From Bordetella parapertussis (lineage in GTDB: Bacteria > Pseudomonadota > Gammaproteobacteria > Burkholderiales > Casimicrobiaceae), in contig CALQLA020000050.1 in the NCBI GenBank assembly GCA_943331295.2, positions 1-35,191 of the forward strand: DNA of 35,191 nt. Reading direction: 5' to 3'. Position numbers and translations under genes: made by a program. Within the stretch, counting starts at the first letter, position 1. Each line of letters opens with the position of its first letter. Positions 1-8,273 of this stretch are shown piece after piece. The notes beneath the pieces are model-generated. The model saw only the letters and a program-made list of their open reading frames with translations, was not told the DNA's origin and searched no databases.

Positions 1-2
1 AC

Positions 3-92
3 CGCGCGCGCCCGCCCTGGCGTCGGCACCCGCGCGGAACCAGCACGACCAACGTGCAGAGCAACCCTTTGCCGCCGCAAATCGACGCTTGA
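3..92 (+). CDS. Possible C-terminal end of an upstream gene (partial)
   Basis: One frame is open from the window edge to a TGA at 90-92 and ends with the protein-like stretch TSTTNVQSNPLPPQIDA. It is too short to assign to a family. A second frame is open to about 193, so the choice of frame is uncertain. From 93 to 236 I see no gene, and no convincing promoter for the gene at 237. Confidence 0.2.
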   Translation, partial: RARPPWRRHPRGTSTTNVQSNPLPPQIDA

Positions 93-236
93 CCCGCACC
101 ACCGACCCGACCAGAATCAGGCTCGCGCGATTGGAATCGCTATCCGTCACCGGCCGCACGTTTGATGGCCTGAGCCCACGCGCAGGCCATTGACTGCCCG
201 CGCACCAAATGCCTACCCGGAAGACACACGTCACCC

Positions 237-1271
237 ATGAAAAACGCGCCCGACATCCTTAACGGACATGTTTCTTTCGGCATCGCCGGATTCGGCACCT
301 ATGCCCCCGAAAAAGTGGTTTCAGCCGAAACCCTGGCGCAAGAGGCCAACATCCCCGTAGAAAAACTCACCATCGGCATTGGCATCAAGCACATTCATGT
401 GGCCAACGATGACGAGCACCCGTTCACGATGGGTTTGAGTGCGGCCAAAGATGCCCTGGCGGATGCCGGCATCAAGGGCGAAGACCTTGATCTGGTGATC
501 TTTGTTTCGGGCGGCGACTACGACTACCGAAACTGGTGCCCCTCGAGCGCCGTGGCTCATGCCTTGGGCTGCAGCCACGCCTATGCCTTTGAAGTCAGGA
601 ACGGCTGCGCCGGCGGCAATTTGGCTTGCAACATCGCAGGCGGGTTGATGGACCGCGATGCGTCCATCACCAACGCTCTGGTGATCTGCTCCGACACCCT
701 CAGCCGCATCGTGTCCACCAAGCTGAAAGAGTGCCACCCGCTGCTTTATTTCGGTGATGGCGCCGCGGCCGTGGTGCTCAAGCGCGACCACCCTCGCTAT
801 CAGTTTCTGAGCTTTGCCGAGCACACCGATGGCGCGCTGGGTGATCTGCTGAAAATCGAGGCCGGTGGCACGCGGTTGCCGATCACGCCTGATTTCAATG
901 ACTGGGACAAGTGCTACGCCAAGGTCGACCCCGAGAAATTTGCGGACCTGATCAACCGGGTCTATCTCAAGGAATATGTCGACGTCATCAAGCTGGCGGT
1001 CAGCCGCTCTGGGCATGAGATGAAGGACATGGACTACATCTTGATGAACCAGGTCAAGAATTCATTGCGCGCCCACATCCTCGAAGGCATCGAGATGCCC
1101 CAGGACCACACCTACGTGTCCTTGATCGAATTCGGCCACATCGGCCCGGCAGACTCCCTGTTCACCATGGCCATGGCCCACCGCCAAGGGCTGCTGCCCG
1201 AAGGCAACCTGGCCATCCTGGCCACCAGCGGCATGGGTTTTTCGTGGGCGGCGAGCATCATTCGTTGTTGA
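237..1271 (+). CDS. 3-oxoacyl-ACP synthase III-like (KAS III, thiolase fold) protein
   Basis: This 344-residue protein has the length and architecture of FabH-type condensing enzymes, which join an acyl-CoA to malonyl-ACP or a related acceptor. The N-terminal part carries FGTYAPEKVVS. The nucleophile lies in RNGCAGGNLA (Cys124), and the C-terminus ends in the usual glycine-rich segment (TSGMGFSWAAS). The other two catalytic positions are unusual. Where FabH has His in HQAN this protein has Asn271 (MNQVKN), and where FabH has Asn in GNTSAAS it has His301 (FGHIGPADS), so the pair looks exchanged. It is therefore probably not the housekeeping FabH; a specialised acyl-CoA condensing or acyl-transfer enzyme is more likely. 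The ATG has only a weak upstream ribosome site (GGAAG). The gene looks less GC-rich than the long operon at 3,266, and its last 14 bases overlap the convergent toxin remnant. Confidence 0.82.
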   Translation: MKNAPDILNGHVSFGIAGFGTYAPEKVVSAETLAQEANIPVEKLTIGIGIKHIHVANDDEHPFTMGLSAAKDALADAGIKGEDLDLVIFVSGGDYDYRNWCPSSAVAHALGCSHAYAFEVRNGCAGGNLACNIAGGLMDRDASITNALVICSDTLSRIVSTKLKECHPLLYFGDGAAAVVLKRDHPRYQFLSFAEHTDGALGDLLKIEAGGTRLPITPDFNDWDKCYAKVDPEKFADLINRVYLKEYVDVIKLAVSRSGHEMKDMDYILMNQVKNSLRAHILEGIEMPQDHTYVSLIEFGHIGPADSLFTMAMAHRQGLLPEGNLAILATSGMGFSWAASIIRC

Positions 1272-1845
1272 GTGGCTGTCGCGCGGTATCAAACAGCCGC
1301 GCCAACAACTGGTGCTGATTCGCGAAGCGATCGGCGCTGACCTTTTGCAACTTGGCCAAGTTCTCCAGTTTCCATTGGACCGCAGGCGGTTCGCGCAGGT
1401 GCGGCATCGGCATCAGCTCCCATGCAGGGCCGCCCCGCACAAGTTAAAGAAGAAAGTCTCGATGCGCCGTGGTCAATTGCTGCGGCAGTTCTTGGAGCAG
1501 GCGCGCTTGCCACGGCACCAGCGTGTCCAGTTCGATCATCTCGCGGGTCATGCCGGCGAACTCGTTCGTGAACGCGGCCTCCAGAGGTTTGACCTTGGGG
1601 AACAGCACTTCGTGGGCCGGACGGTTGTGACCGGCCAGATAGACCACGAAGCAGTCGATGAACTCAGGCTGCCAGCCAAAGCGCTGCAGCATGTGCATCA
1701 CGTCGAAGACGTCGCGTGGATGCTGACGATCCATCGCTTTCATGTCAACGACACCAAGGAACTGCAGGTGCGCCTGACGTATTCCAATGCGTCGCTGTTG
1801 CAGCACATGCAGGTGTATGTCGCCGACGAGGAACCGCCGGCGCAA
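1258..1845 (-). pseudogene. AbiEii/AbiGii-type nucleotidyltransferase toxin, C-terminal remnant with an in-frame stop
   Basis: The minus strand encodes features of the C-terminal half of AbiEii-family nucleotidyltransferases, the toxin half of type IV toxin-antitoxin and abortive-infection pairs. These are MDRQHPRDVFDVMHML, FVVYLAGHNRPAHEVLFP, a Leu-rich segment ending in RDFLL, then WELMPMPHL and QWKLENLAKLQK. The reading frame is interrupted by TAA at 1446-1444 between RDFLL and LVRGGPAWELMP. The same frame continues on both sides, so this is a nonsense change and not a frameshift; relatives as I recall them have Ser there. The N-terminal nucleotidyltransferase core (GGT-x-L motif) is absent, because the frame meets unrelated sequence beyond about 1845. 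No antitoxin (AbiEi) gene is present. It is almost certainly dead. Confidence 0.82.
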
Positions 1846-1993
1846 ATCGCCGCCGTAGACAAAAAGTCCGAGCCGGTCCTCGGCAAGAACTCCGCCGCCA
1901 TCGGCGCGAAGATGACGGCGTTCGAGCCGGGTGCCGGCTGGAAGGCCGTCGCGCCGTGAACCTGAAGCGCGCCGGGTTCGCCCGGCGCCGCGG

Positions 1994-2925
1994 TCAGAGC
2001 CCGCCGCCCCAGCGGTACTGCCAGGCGATCCCGATCAGGTCGTAGTTGTTGCCGGTGCGTGCGGAAACCCCGCTGCTCCCGTACATCTTGATGAAGTTGT
2101 CGAGGTCGACGGGAAACGCGAGCGTTCCGCCCACCCGCCAGTTCTGCTGCAGGTCGAAGTTGCGCACGCCGCCGATCGTCGTGCGTCCGCCGGCGAAGTA
2201 CGTGGCGTCGAACGCCGCCCGGATGCCCGAGCGGAAACTGTAGATCGCATGGCCCTGCGGCGCGTAGATGGGGGCCTGCGCCCGCGTGCGCCCGCCGTAG
2301 AAATCCCGGTTGTCGGTGAACAGCGTCGCCGCGAACGTGCCTTCGAGCGTCCACGGGCCCCGTGCCTTGGAGACGCCGACCTCGGGCTTGAACGACCAGC
2401 GACGGGTGCCGAGGTTCACCACGCGGGTGTCGTCGTACTGTCCCGCCGGCGCCGGCACGCGGAGGCTCGCGCCGACGATCAGGTCCTGCTCGTAGTTCCG
2501 GGATTCCTTCAGCGTCAGCGCCGGCGCGCCGTACAGGTTGACCGAGAGGCGCACGGCGGGATCGGCGAAGCCGTCGACGACGCGCTCGGTCGGCTGACCC
2601 GCATGCGTCGCCGAGCCCGACAGCCACGCGTAGGGCAGCCCCACGTCGACCTTCGCCGACGTGCCCCACAGGTCGAGTACGCGCGGGGCTCGATGTCCTG
2701 CGCGCGCGCGCCGGTCGAAGCGATGGCGAGCACGCATGCCGCCAGCGCCGCGAAGGCAAGGGACCGGAAGCGCGATCGCTTCACCCGCAGCCCGCGGAGC
2801 AAGCCGGAAATCCTCCACGCGGAATCCGTGGCGGCTTTCACGTTGGCGTTCCTGGTCATGCCGGCAACCGAGTTCCGCGCCGGCTCCGCTTGACCCGGCG
2901 TTCGAGGCGGCCGGCAACCTTTCAT
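1994..2925 (-). pseudogene. SphA / phenol-degradation-type (MetA-pathway) outer-membrane protein, broken by an internal deletion
   Basis: A strong ribosome site (GGAGG, 2938-2934) precedes ATG 2925. That frame carries a basic region and signal peptide (SLAFAALAACVLAIASTGARA) and the conserved start of the mature protein, QDIEPRAYS. The rest of the family is in another frame from about 2690 down to a stop at 1994: RVLDLWGTSAKVDVGLPYAWLSG, SVNLYGAPALTL, DLIVGASLRV, IYSFRSGIRAAFDATYF, and the terminal GIAWQYRWGGGL. In relatives as I recall them, roughly 45 residues separate EPRAYS from YARVLDLWG; here they are missing and the frame changes at that point. These proteins are predicted outer-membrane beta-barrels found with aromatic-compound genes. 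Unless a sequencing error is involved, no functional product is expected. Confidence 0.75.
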
Positions 2926-2951
2926 TGTCGCCACCTCCGTTCGGAGGACCC

Positions 2952-2965
2952 TTGACGTGCGTCAA
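2952..2965. promoter_or_regulatory. FNR/ANR/DNR-like palindrome upstream of the long operon
   Basis: TTGACGTGCGTCAA is a perfect TTGAC-N4-GTCAA palindrome (with flanks, CCTTGACG-TG-CGTCAAGG at 2950-2967). The FNR-family consensus is TTGAT-N4-ATCAA, so each half differs at one base. It lies in the 340-base gap (2926-3265) between the divergent pseudogene and the DUF3141 gene, about 300 bases before the chosen ATG. The low-oxygen character of the downstream genes fits such a site. The gap also holds a small inverted repeat (GCCGCA/TGCGGC, near 3067-3087) and a GGGGAGGA at 3137-3144, which would serve a GTG start at 3158 only with long spacing. Confidence 0.5.
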
Positions 2966-3265
2966 GGCCGGCAGCGATCGCCCGCGCCCGTCGTCGCTGT
3001 GGCAAGACCGCGCGGGCTTCCGCGTCGCTCCTGCAGGCGCCTATGCGCAACTTCGTTGATCTGCCGCAAGCCGGGTCTGCGGCGCTGTTGCAAAATGTCT
3101 ACCTAACGTCCGCAAAAGTCCGCTGTTCTGACCCGTGGGGAGGAACAATTCTCGCAGGTGTCCGGTCCACTCGATGAAGTGCTTTTCACGACGGTTTCTG
3201 CTGCGCATCCGGTGACCGGACTCCCGGCAGCGGCAGCCTCCAATCCTGCAGGAAAGGGTGCATTC

Positions 3266-5626
3266 ATGGACGCAACGAACAAAATTGCCAGAAGTCTCGA
3301 TATCTCGACCAAGGTCGCGCTGCTTCACGACAAGCGGACCAAGCTTGCGCAGGAGCACTTCAAGGATCGGCTCCTGAAGGCCTATGCCGGCTGCGCTGCC
3401 GACCTCGCGACGAACCCGGTGTCGCCCGCCGACGCCTGGTCGCAGTGGTGGCAGTACACCACCGACTTCGCGCAGCGCTCGATCCTGTTCTGGGACACGC
3501 TGCGCCAGCGCGGCAACAACTTCGTCGAGCACAACCGCGAGGGCCTGACGCCCGTCCTGCACTTCGACTACGAGATGGTCGTCGACGGACGCAAGCTCGC
3601 GAAGCCGGTCAACTACGCGCTGGTGCGGATCATCCCGCCGGCGGGCGTGACCGTCGATTCGCTGCGGCGGCCGTACGTGATCATCGATCCGCGCGCCGGG
3701 CACGGGCCGGGCATCGGCGGCTTCAAGGACGACTCGCAGGTGGGTGTCGCGCTGCGCGACGGCCACCCGGTCTACTTCGTCATCTTCTTCCGCGACCCCG
3801 AGCCGGGCCAGACCCTGCTCGACGTCTGCGACGCCGAGCAGCAGTTCGTGAAGCAGGTGCGGGCGCTGCATCCGGCGAGCCCGAAGCCGGTGATCGTCGG
3901 CAACTGCCAGGGCGGCTGGGCGGCGATGATGCTCGCCGCGTCGGACCCCGGGGACACCGGCCCGATCGTCATCAACGGCGCGCCGATGTCGTACTGGGGC
4001 GGCGCGTTCCAGGACGGCGCCGGCGACAACCCGATGCGCTACGCCGGAGGCATGCTGGGCGGCACCTGGCTGTCGTCGTTCGCCGCCGACATGGGCAACG
4101 GCATCTTCGACGGCGCCTATCTCGTCGAGAACTTCGAGAACCTCAATCCGGCGAACACGTTCTGGGACAAGTACTACAACCTGTTCTCGAACGTCGACAC
4201 CGAGCCGCCGCGCTTCCTCGAGTTCGAGCGCTGGTGGGGCGGCTTCTACCTGATGAACCGCGAGGAGATCGAGTGGATCACGCGCAACCTGTTCGTCGGC
4301 AACAAGCTCTGGTCCGGCACGCAAGGCTCCGGCGGCAAGGCGTTCGACCTCCGCGACATCCGGGCGCCGATCATCCTGTTCGCGTCGATGGGCGACAACA
4401 TCACGCCGCCGCAGCAGGCGTTCAACTGGGTCGCCGACGTCTACGGTTCGACCGAGGAGATCAAGGCGCGCGGGCAGGTGATCGTCGGCCTGCTGCACCA
4501 CGACATCGGCCACCTCGGCATCTTCGTCTCCGGCAAGGTGGCAAAGAAGGAGCACGCGCAGATCGTCGAGGTGCTGAACTCGATCGAGGTGCTGCCGCCG
4601 GGCCTCTACGCAATGGAGATCGATGAAATCAAGGGCCGCGACGGCAAGGTGACGTACGAAGTCGAGTTCCACGAGCGCCGGCTGGAGGAGATCGCCGCGC
4701 GCCTCAACCGCTTCGAGCGCGCCGACGAAAAGCCGTTCGAGGCCGTGGCGACGCTGTCCGAGTTCAACCAGCGCGCCTATGAGCTCTTCGCGCAGCCGTT
4801 CGTCCAGTCGCTGGGCAACGAGGTCACGGCGAAGGTGTCGCGGCAACTGCATCCGCTGCGCGTCCAGCGCTGGGCGCTGTCCGATTTCAATCCGTGGCTC
4901 GCGTGGCTCGGCCCGGCGGCGCAGGCCGTCCGTGCGCAGCGCAAGCCGGCTGCCGCCAACAATCCCGCCTCCCGGGTCGAGAAGATGCTGTCCGACGTCG
5001 TCAGCGCGTCGCTCGACTGCTATCGCGAGACCCGCGACGCCGCCAGCGAGGCGATGTTCTTCCAGACCTACGGCAACGTGTTCTCGCTCTATCTCGCCGA
5101 CAAGGCGCCCGCGGGCGCGCACGCGCTGGAAGCCGCGGTCGAGCCCCGCGAGTTGCCGTTCGTCAAGGACGCGCTGGCCGCGATCGCGCAGGGCGGCTAC
5201 CCCGAGGCGCTGGCGCGCGTCGGGTCGCTGCTCGCCCGGCGCGGGGCGGCGCTGCCGCTCGCGCGGCTGGCACTGAAGCAGGAGCTCGCCACCGAATACC
5301 ACGCGCTGCTTCCCGATGTCACGCCCGACGCGTGGCGGCGCATCCGCGGCGAGCAGGACATCGTGGTCGGCTACGAGCCCGAGCAGGCGATCGCGACGTT
5401 GCCGAAGCTGCTGGCGACGCCCGGCGATCGCGAGCGGCTGGTCACGCTCGTCAGGCGCCTGCTCGCCGACGAGCGGATGCGCCGGTTCGCGCCGACGACC
5501 GATCAGCTCGCGATGATGGAAACGTTGGGCGAAACGCTCGACGCCGCGTCGGTGCCGGGGCGTGTCGCCAGGCCGGCACGAAAGGTCGCGCGCAAGACGG
5601 CCGCGAAGCGCGCCCGCGCCGCGTGA
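3266..5626 (+). CDS. DUF3141 alpha/beta-hydrolase, PHA-synthase-like
   Basis: This large protein (786 residues from ATG 3266) belongs to the DUF3141 family. The N-terminal half is an alpha/beta-hydrolase related to polyhydroxyalkanoate synthases. The nucleophile elbow GNCQGGW places Cys214 where lipases have Ser. An acid is likely at Asp377 (SMGDNITPP) and the base at His416 (DIGHLGIF), which matches the Cys-Asp-His order of PhaC. The C-terminal third is helical, family-specific, and ends in a Lys/Arg/Ala-rich tail (KVARKTAAKRARAA) like those of nucleic-acid- or granule-binding proteins. The substrate is unknown. It is the first gene of the long operon, 26 bases before the phosphotransacetylase gene. 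ATG 3266 has GGAAAGGG upstream; the frame stays open to a GTG at 3158, so a 36-residue longer form is possible. Confidence 0.85.
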   Translation: MDATNKIARSLDISTKVALLHDKRTKLAQEHFKDRLLKAYAGCAADLATNPVSPADAWSQWWQYTTDFAQRSILFWDTLRQRGNNFVEHNREGLTPVLHFDYEMVVDGRKLAKPVNYALVRIIPPAGVTVDSLRRPYVIIDPRAGHGPGIGGFKDDSQVGVALRDGHPVYFVIFFRDPEPGQTLLDVCDAEQQFVKQVRALHPASPKPVIVGNCQGGWAAMMLAASDPGDTGPIVINGAPMSYWGGAFQDGAGDNPMRYAGGMLGGTWLSSFAADMGNGIFDGAYLVENFENLNPANTFWDKYYNLFSNVDTEPPRFLEFERWWGGFYLMNREEIEWITRNLFVGNKLWSGTQGSGGKAFDLRDIRAPIILFASMGDNITPPQQAFNWVADVYGSTEEIKARGQVIVGLLHHDIGHLGIFVSGKVAKKEHAQIVEVLNSIEVLPPGLYAMEIDEIKGRDGKVTYEVEFHERRLEEIAARLNRFERADEKPFEAVATLSEFNQRAYELFAQPFVQSLGNEVTAKVSRQLHPLRVQRWALSDFNPWLAWLGPAAQAVRAQRKPAAANNPASRVEKMLSDVVSASLDCYRETRDAASEAMFFQTYGNVFSLYLADKAPAGAHALEAAVEPRELPFVKDALAAIAQGGYPEALARVGSLLARRGAALPLARLALKQELATEYHALLPDVTPDAWRRIRGEQDIVVGYEPEQAIATLPKLLATPGDRERLVTLVRRLLADERMRRFAPTTDQLAMMETLGETLDAASVPGRVARPARKVARKTAAKRARAA

Positions 5627-5652
5627 CCGCGCCGGCGACGACGGAGAACCCC

Positions 5653-6594
5653 ATGGAACGCAGCCACGAGAAGTACCAGCGCCTGCTCGACTTCTGCAAG
5701 ACGCTGCCGCCCACGCCGACGGCCGTCGCGCATCCCTGCGACGAGAGCTCGCTGCGCAGCGCCGTCGATGCCGCGAAGATCGGGTTGATCGCGCCGATCC
5801 TGGTCGGCCCGCGCGCCCGGATCGAGGCGGTGGCGGCCGAATTCGGGATCGACATCGCGGGCCTGCCGATCGTCGATTCGGAGCACAGCCACGACTCGGC
5901 CGACAAGGCGGTCGCCCTGGTGCGCGAGGGCCGTGCCGAGGCGCTGATGAAGGGCAGCCTGCACACCGACGAGCTGATGGGCGCCGTGGTGCGGCGCGAG
6001 ACGGGGCTGCGCACCGCGCGCCGGCTGTCGCACTGCTTCATCATGGACGTCCCGACGTACCCCGAGACGCTGATCGTGACCGACGCCGCGATCAACATCG
6101 CGCCGTCGATGGAGGACAAGGTCCACATCATCCAGAACGCGATCGACCTGGGGCACGCGCTGCGTTTTCCCGAAGTGCGGGTGGCGATCCTGTCGGCGAT
6201 GGAAACGGTCAACCCGAAGGTGCCCTCGACGGTCGAGGCCGGGGCGCTGTGCAAGATGGCCGATCGCGGCCAGATCACCGGCGCGCTGCTCGACGGGCCG
6301 CTGGCGCTCGACAACGCGATCAGCATGGAATCGGTGGCGATCAAGAAGATCGACTCGCAGGTGGCCGGCCGAGCGAACGTGCTGGTGGTCCCCGACCTCG
6401 AGGCGGGCAACATGCTCGCCAAGAGCCTGTCGTTCCTCGCCGATGCCGACGCCGCGGGCATCGTGCTCGGCGCGCGCGTGCCGATCATCCTGACGAGCCG
6501 CGCCGACTCGGTGATGAGCCGGCTCGCCTCCTGCGCGATCGCGGTGCTGGTCGCGAGCGTGCGACGCGAGAAAGCCGCGCGGGCGGTGGCCTGA
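5653..6594 (+). CDS. Phosphate acetyl/butyryltransferase family protein
   Basis: This 313-residue protein is a single-domain phosphotransacylase that exchanges acyl-CoA and phosphate for acyl phosphate and CoA. Visible family features are IAPILVGPRARIEAV near the N-terminus, ALMKGSLHTDELMGAVV, the conserved segment SHCFIMDVPTYP, and the C-terminal LDGPLALDNAIS and VLVVPDLEAGNMLAKSL. It lacks the long N-terminal domains of the E. coli Pta type and resembles the short Pta/Ptb form. ATG 5653 has GGAG 6 bases upstream. Its TGA is separated from the acetate kinase ATG by one base, so the two are very likely translated together as an acetyl-CoA to acetate route that yields ATP. Acetyl- versus butyryl-CoA preference cannot be read from the sequence. 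Confidence 0.9.
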   Translation: MERSHEKYQRLLDFCKTLPPTPTAVAHPCDESSLRSAVDAAKIGLIAPILVGPRARIEAVAAEFGIDIAGLPIVDSEHSHDSADKAVALVREGRAEALMKGSLHTDELMGAVVRRETGLRTARRLSHCFIMDVPTYPETLIVTDAAINIAPSMEDKVHIIQNAIDLGHALRFPEVRVAILSAMETVNPKVPSTVEAGALCKMADRGQITGALLDGPLALDNAISMESVAIKKIDSQVAGRANVLVVPDLEAGNMLAKSLSFLADADAAGIVLGARVPIILTSRADSVMSRLASCAIAVLVASVRREKAARAVA

Positions 6595-6595
6595 C

Positions 6596-7780
6596 ATGAC
6601 TGACGCGATCGCCGTCCTCAACGCCGGCTCGTCGAGCCTCAAGTTCTCGGTGTTCGCTGCGCGGGGCTTCGAGCTGGAACTGGTGGCGCGTGGGCAGGCC
6701 GAGGGCCTGCATACCGCGCCGCGCTTCGTCGCCCGGGACGGCGCGGGCGTCCTGCAGGAGGAGAAATCCTGGGGCGAGGGCGTCCCGCTCGGCCACGAGG
6801 GCGCGCTCGATCACCTGGTCGCCTACCTGCAGACCCGGCTCGCCGGGCACCGCCTGGTCGGCGTCGGTCATCGCGTCGTCCACGGCGGCCGCGAGTACAC
6901 GCAGCCCGTGCGCGTCGACGCGAGGATCCTTGCGGCGCTGGAAAAATACATCCCGCTTGCGCCCCTGCACCAGCCGCACAACCTCGCGCCGATCCGGAGC
7001 CTGCTCGAACGCTCGCCGGGCCTGCCGCAGGTGGCGTGCTTCGACACCGCCTACCACAGCGGCGCGCCGGCGGTGGCGCAGGCGTTCGCGCTGCCGAAGG
7101 CGATCACCGCGCGGGGCGTGCGCCGCTACGGTTTTCACGGGCTGTCGTACGAGTACATCGCCCACGTTCTCCCGCAGTACGACGAGCGCGCCGCGCGCGG
7201 CCGGACGGTGGTGCTGCACCTTGGCAACGGGTCCAGCATGTGCGCGGTCGCCGCCGGGCAGAGCGTGGCCAGCACCATGGGCTTCACGGCGGCGGACGGG
7301 CTGCCCATGGGAACGCGCTGCGGCAACGTCGATCCCGGCGTGATCCTGTACCTGATGGACGAGATGAAGATGGACGCGCGCGCCATCGAGAAGGTGATCT
7401 ATCAGCAGTCGGGGCTTCTCGGCATGTCCGGCATCTCGAGCGACATGCGCACGCTCGAGGCGAACGGAACGCCCGATGCGCAGGCAGCGATCGACGTCTT
7501 CGCCTACCGGATCGGCCGCGAGCTGGGCTCGCTCGCGGCGGCGCTGGGCGGCCTCGACGCGATCGTGTTCACGGCCGGCATCGGCGAGAACAGCCGTTCG
7601 CTGCGGGCGCGCGTCTGCCGCGACGCGGCATGGCTGGGCGTGGAACTCGACGGCGCGGCCAACGAAGGCAACGGCCCGCGGATCAGCACCGAGGCCAGCC
7701 GCACGTCGGCGTGGGTGATCCCGACCAACGAGGAACTGATGATTGCGAGGCACACCCGGCGCCTGCTCGCGGGTGAATGA
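6596..7780 (+). CDS. ackA: Acetate kinase
   Basis: This 394-residue protein has full-length acetokinase features: NAGSSSLK for phosphate binding at the N-terminus, GHRVVHGG, FDTAYH, YGFHGLS, HLGNGSS, TAGIGENS and the C-terminal TNEELMIARH. It converts acetyl phosphate plus ADP to acetate plus ATP in the cytoplasm, the last step after the phosphotransacylase encoded just upstream. One difference stands out: the usual GTRSGDIDP segment reads GTRCGNVDP, with Cys242 for Ser and Asn244 for Asp. That may alter kinetics or substrate size (propionate or butyrate), but all other motifs are intact. The gene sits mid-operon with other low-oxygen functions, consistent with fermentative ATP supply. Confidence 0.95.
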   Translation: MTDAIAVLNAGSSSLKFSVFAARGFELELVARGQAEGLHTAPRFVARDGAGVLQEEKSWGEGVPLGHEGALDHLVAYLQTRLAGHRLVGVGHRVVHGGREYTQPVRVDARILAALEKYIPLAPLHQPHNLAPIRSLLERSPGLPQVACFDTAYHSGAPAVAQAFALPKAITARGVRRYGFHGLSYEYIAHVLPQYDERAARGRTVVLHLGNGSSMCAVAAGQSVASTMGFTAADGLPMGTRCGNVDPGVILYLMDEMKMDARAIEKVIYQQSGLLGMSGISSDMRTLEANGTPDAQAAIDVFAYRIGRELGSLAAALGGLDAIVFTAGIGENSRSLRARVCRDAAWLGVELDGAANEGNGPRISTEASRTSAWVIPTNEELMIARHTRRLLAGE

Positions 7781-7823
7781 AGGCCGGCCGCCGAACGCGG
7801 CGGCCGCGGAAAGGAGAACGACG

Positions 7824-8069
7824 ATGAAGCTCTGGATTGGCAACATTGCCCCGGGCACGACCGACGACGAGATCAGGGAGTTCGTGACGAAGTACGGGCC
7901 CGAACTCGAGTGCACCCGCATCGAGCGCATCGAAGGCGACGGCTCGCGGCCGGCGGCCTCGATCGAGTTCTCGGGCACGACCAAGGCGCTCGGCAACCTG
8001 AACCTGCGCCTCAACGGCATGTACTGGAAGGGCCGGGCGCTCACCTCCACGCTGTCGATCGCGCCTTGA
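7824..8069 (+). CDS. Small RNA-recognition-motif-like protein
   Basis: This 81-residue protein starts MKLWIGNIAPGTTDDEIREF, which matches beta1 and alpha1 of an RRM fold with an RNP2-like segment (LWIGNI). The middle strand RPAASIEFSG takes the RNP1 place but lacks the usual aromatic residues. The segment LRLNGMYWKGRAL corresponds to the final helix and strand. A strong AGGAG lies 8 bases before the ATG. Short RRM proteins are common in betaproteobacteria as presumed RNA chaperones, but no target can be inferred here. It sits in the low-oxygen operon between acetate kinase and a repeat array. Confidence 0.7.
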   Translation: MKLWIGNIAPGTTDDEIREFVTKYGPELECTRIERIEGDGSRPAASIEFSGTTKALGNLNLRLNGMYWKGRALTSTLSIAP

Positions 8070-8077
8070 GATGACTA

Positions 8078-8242
8078 CCCCCGAAGCGCGCTGCGCGCGC
8101 CTCCCCCCGAGGGGGCGGCCGACTGCCCCCGAAGCGCGCTGCGCGCGCCTCCCCCCGAGGGGGCGGCCGACTACCCCCGAAGCGCGCTGCGCGCGCCTCC
8201 CCCCGAGGGGGCGGCCGACTGCCCCCGAAGCGCGCTGCGCGC
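8078..8242. repeat. 48-bp tandem repeat, three full copies plus a partial fourth
   Basis: The landmark CCGAAG recurs at 8081, 8129, 8177 and 8225, exactly 48 bases apart. Each unit reads CCCCCGAAGCGCGCTGCGCG, CGCCTCCCCCCGAGGGGG, then CGGCCGACT and A or G. The copies are otherwise nearly identical, and the fourth breaks off after GCTGCGCGC. Each unit holds a short palindrome (CCCCCGAGGGGG) and a CG-rich alternating stretch, so the transcript should fold strongly. Similar sequences occur as dispersed intergenic repeats in Burkholderiales. It lies inside the operon between the RRM-like gene and fabI. Because 48 is a multiple of three, a 68-codon frame runs through it, but this looks incidental. 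Confidence 0.92.
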
Positions 8243-8273
8243 CGCGCGCTGCACGATCCAAGGAGATTCGACC

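Noticed and set aside
3041..5302. Long open frame on the minus strand (753 codons) opposite the DUF3141 gene
   Set aside because: It is Arg/Asp/Val/Leu-rich low-complexity sequence, as seen opposite most GC-rich genes, while the plus strand has clear family motifs. The same holds for long antisense frames at 10898-13387, 16717-18702 and 33109-34521.
8078..8242. CRISPR array
   Set aside because: The 48-bp units touch each other with no unique spacers, and no cas gene is nearby.
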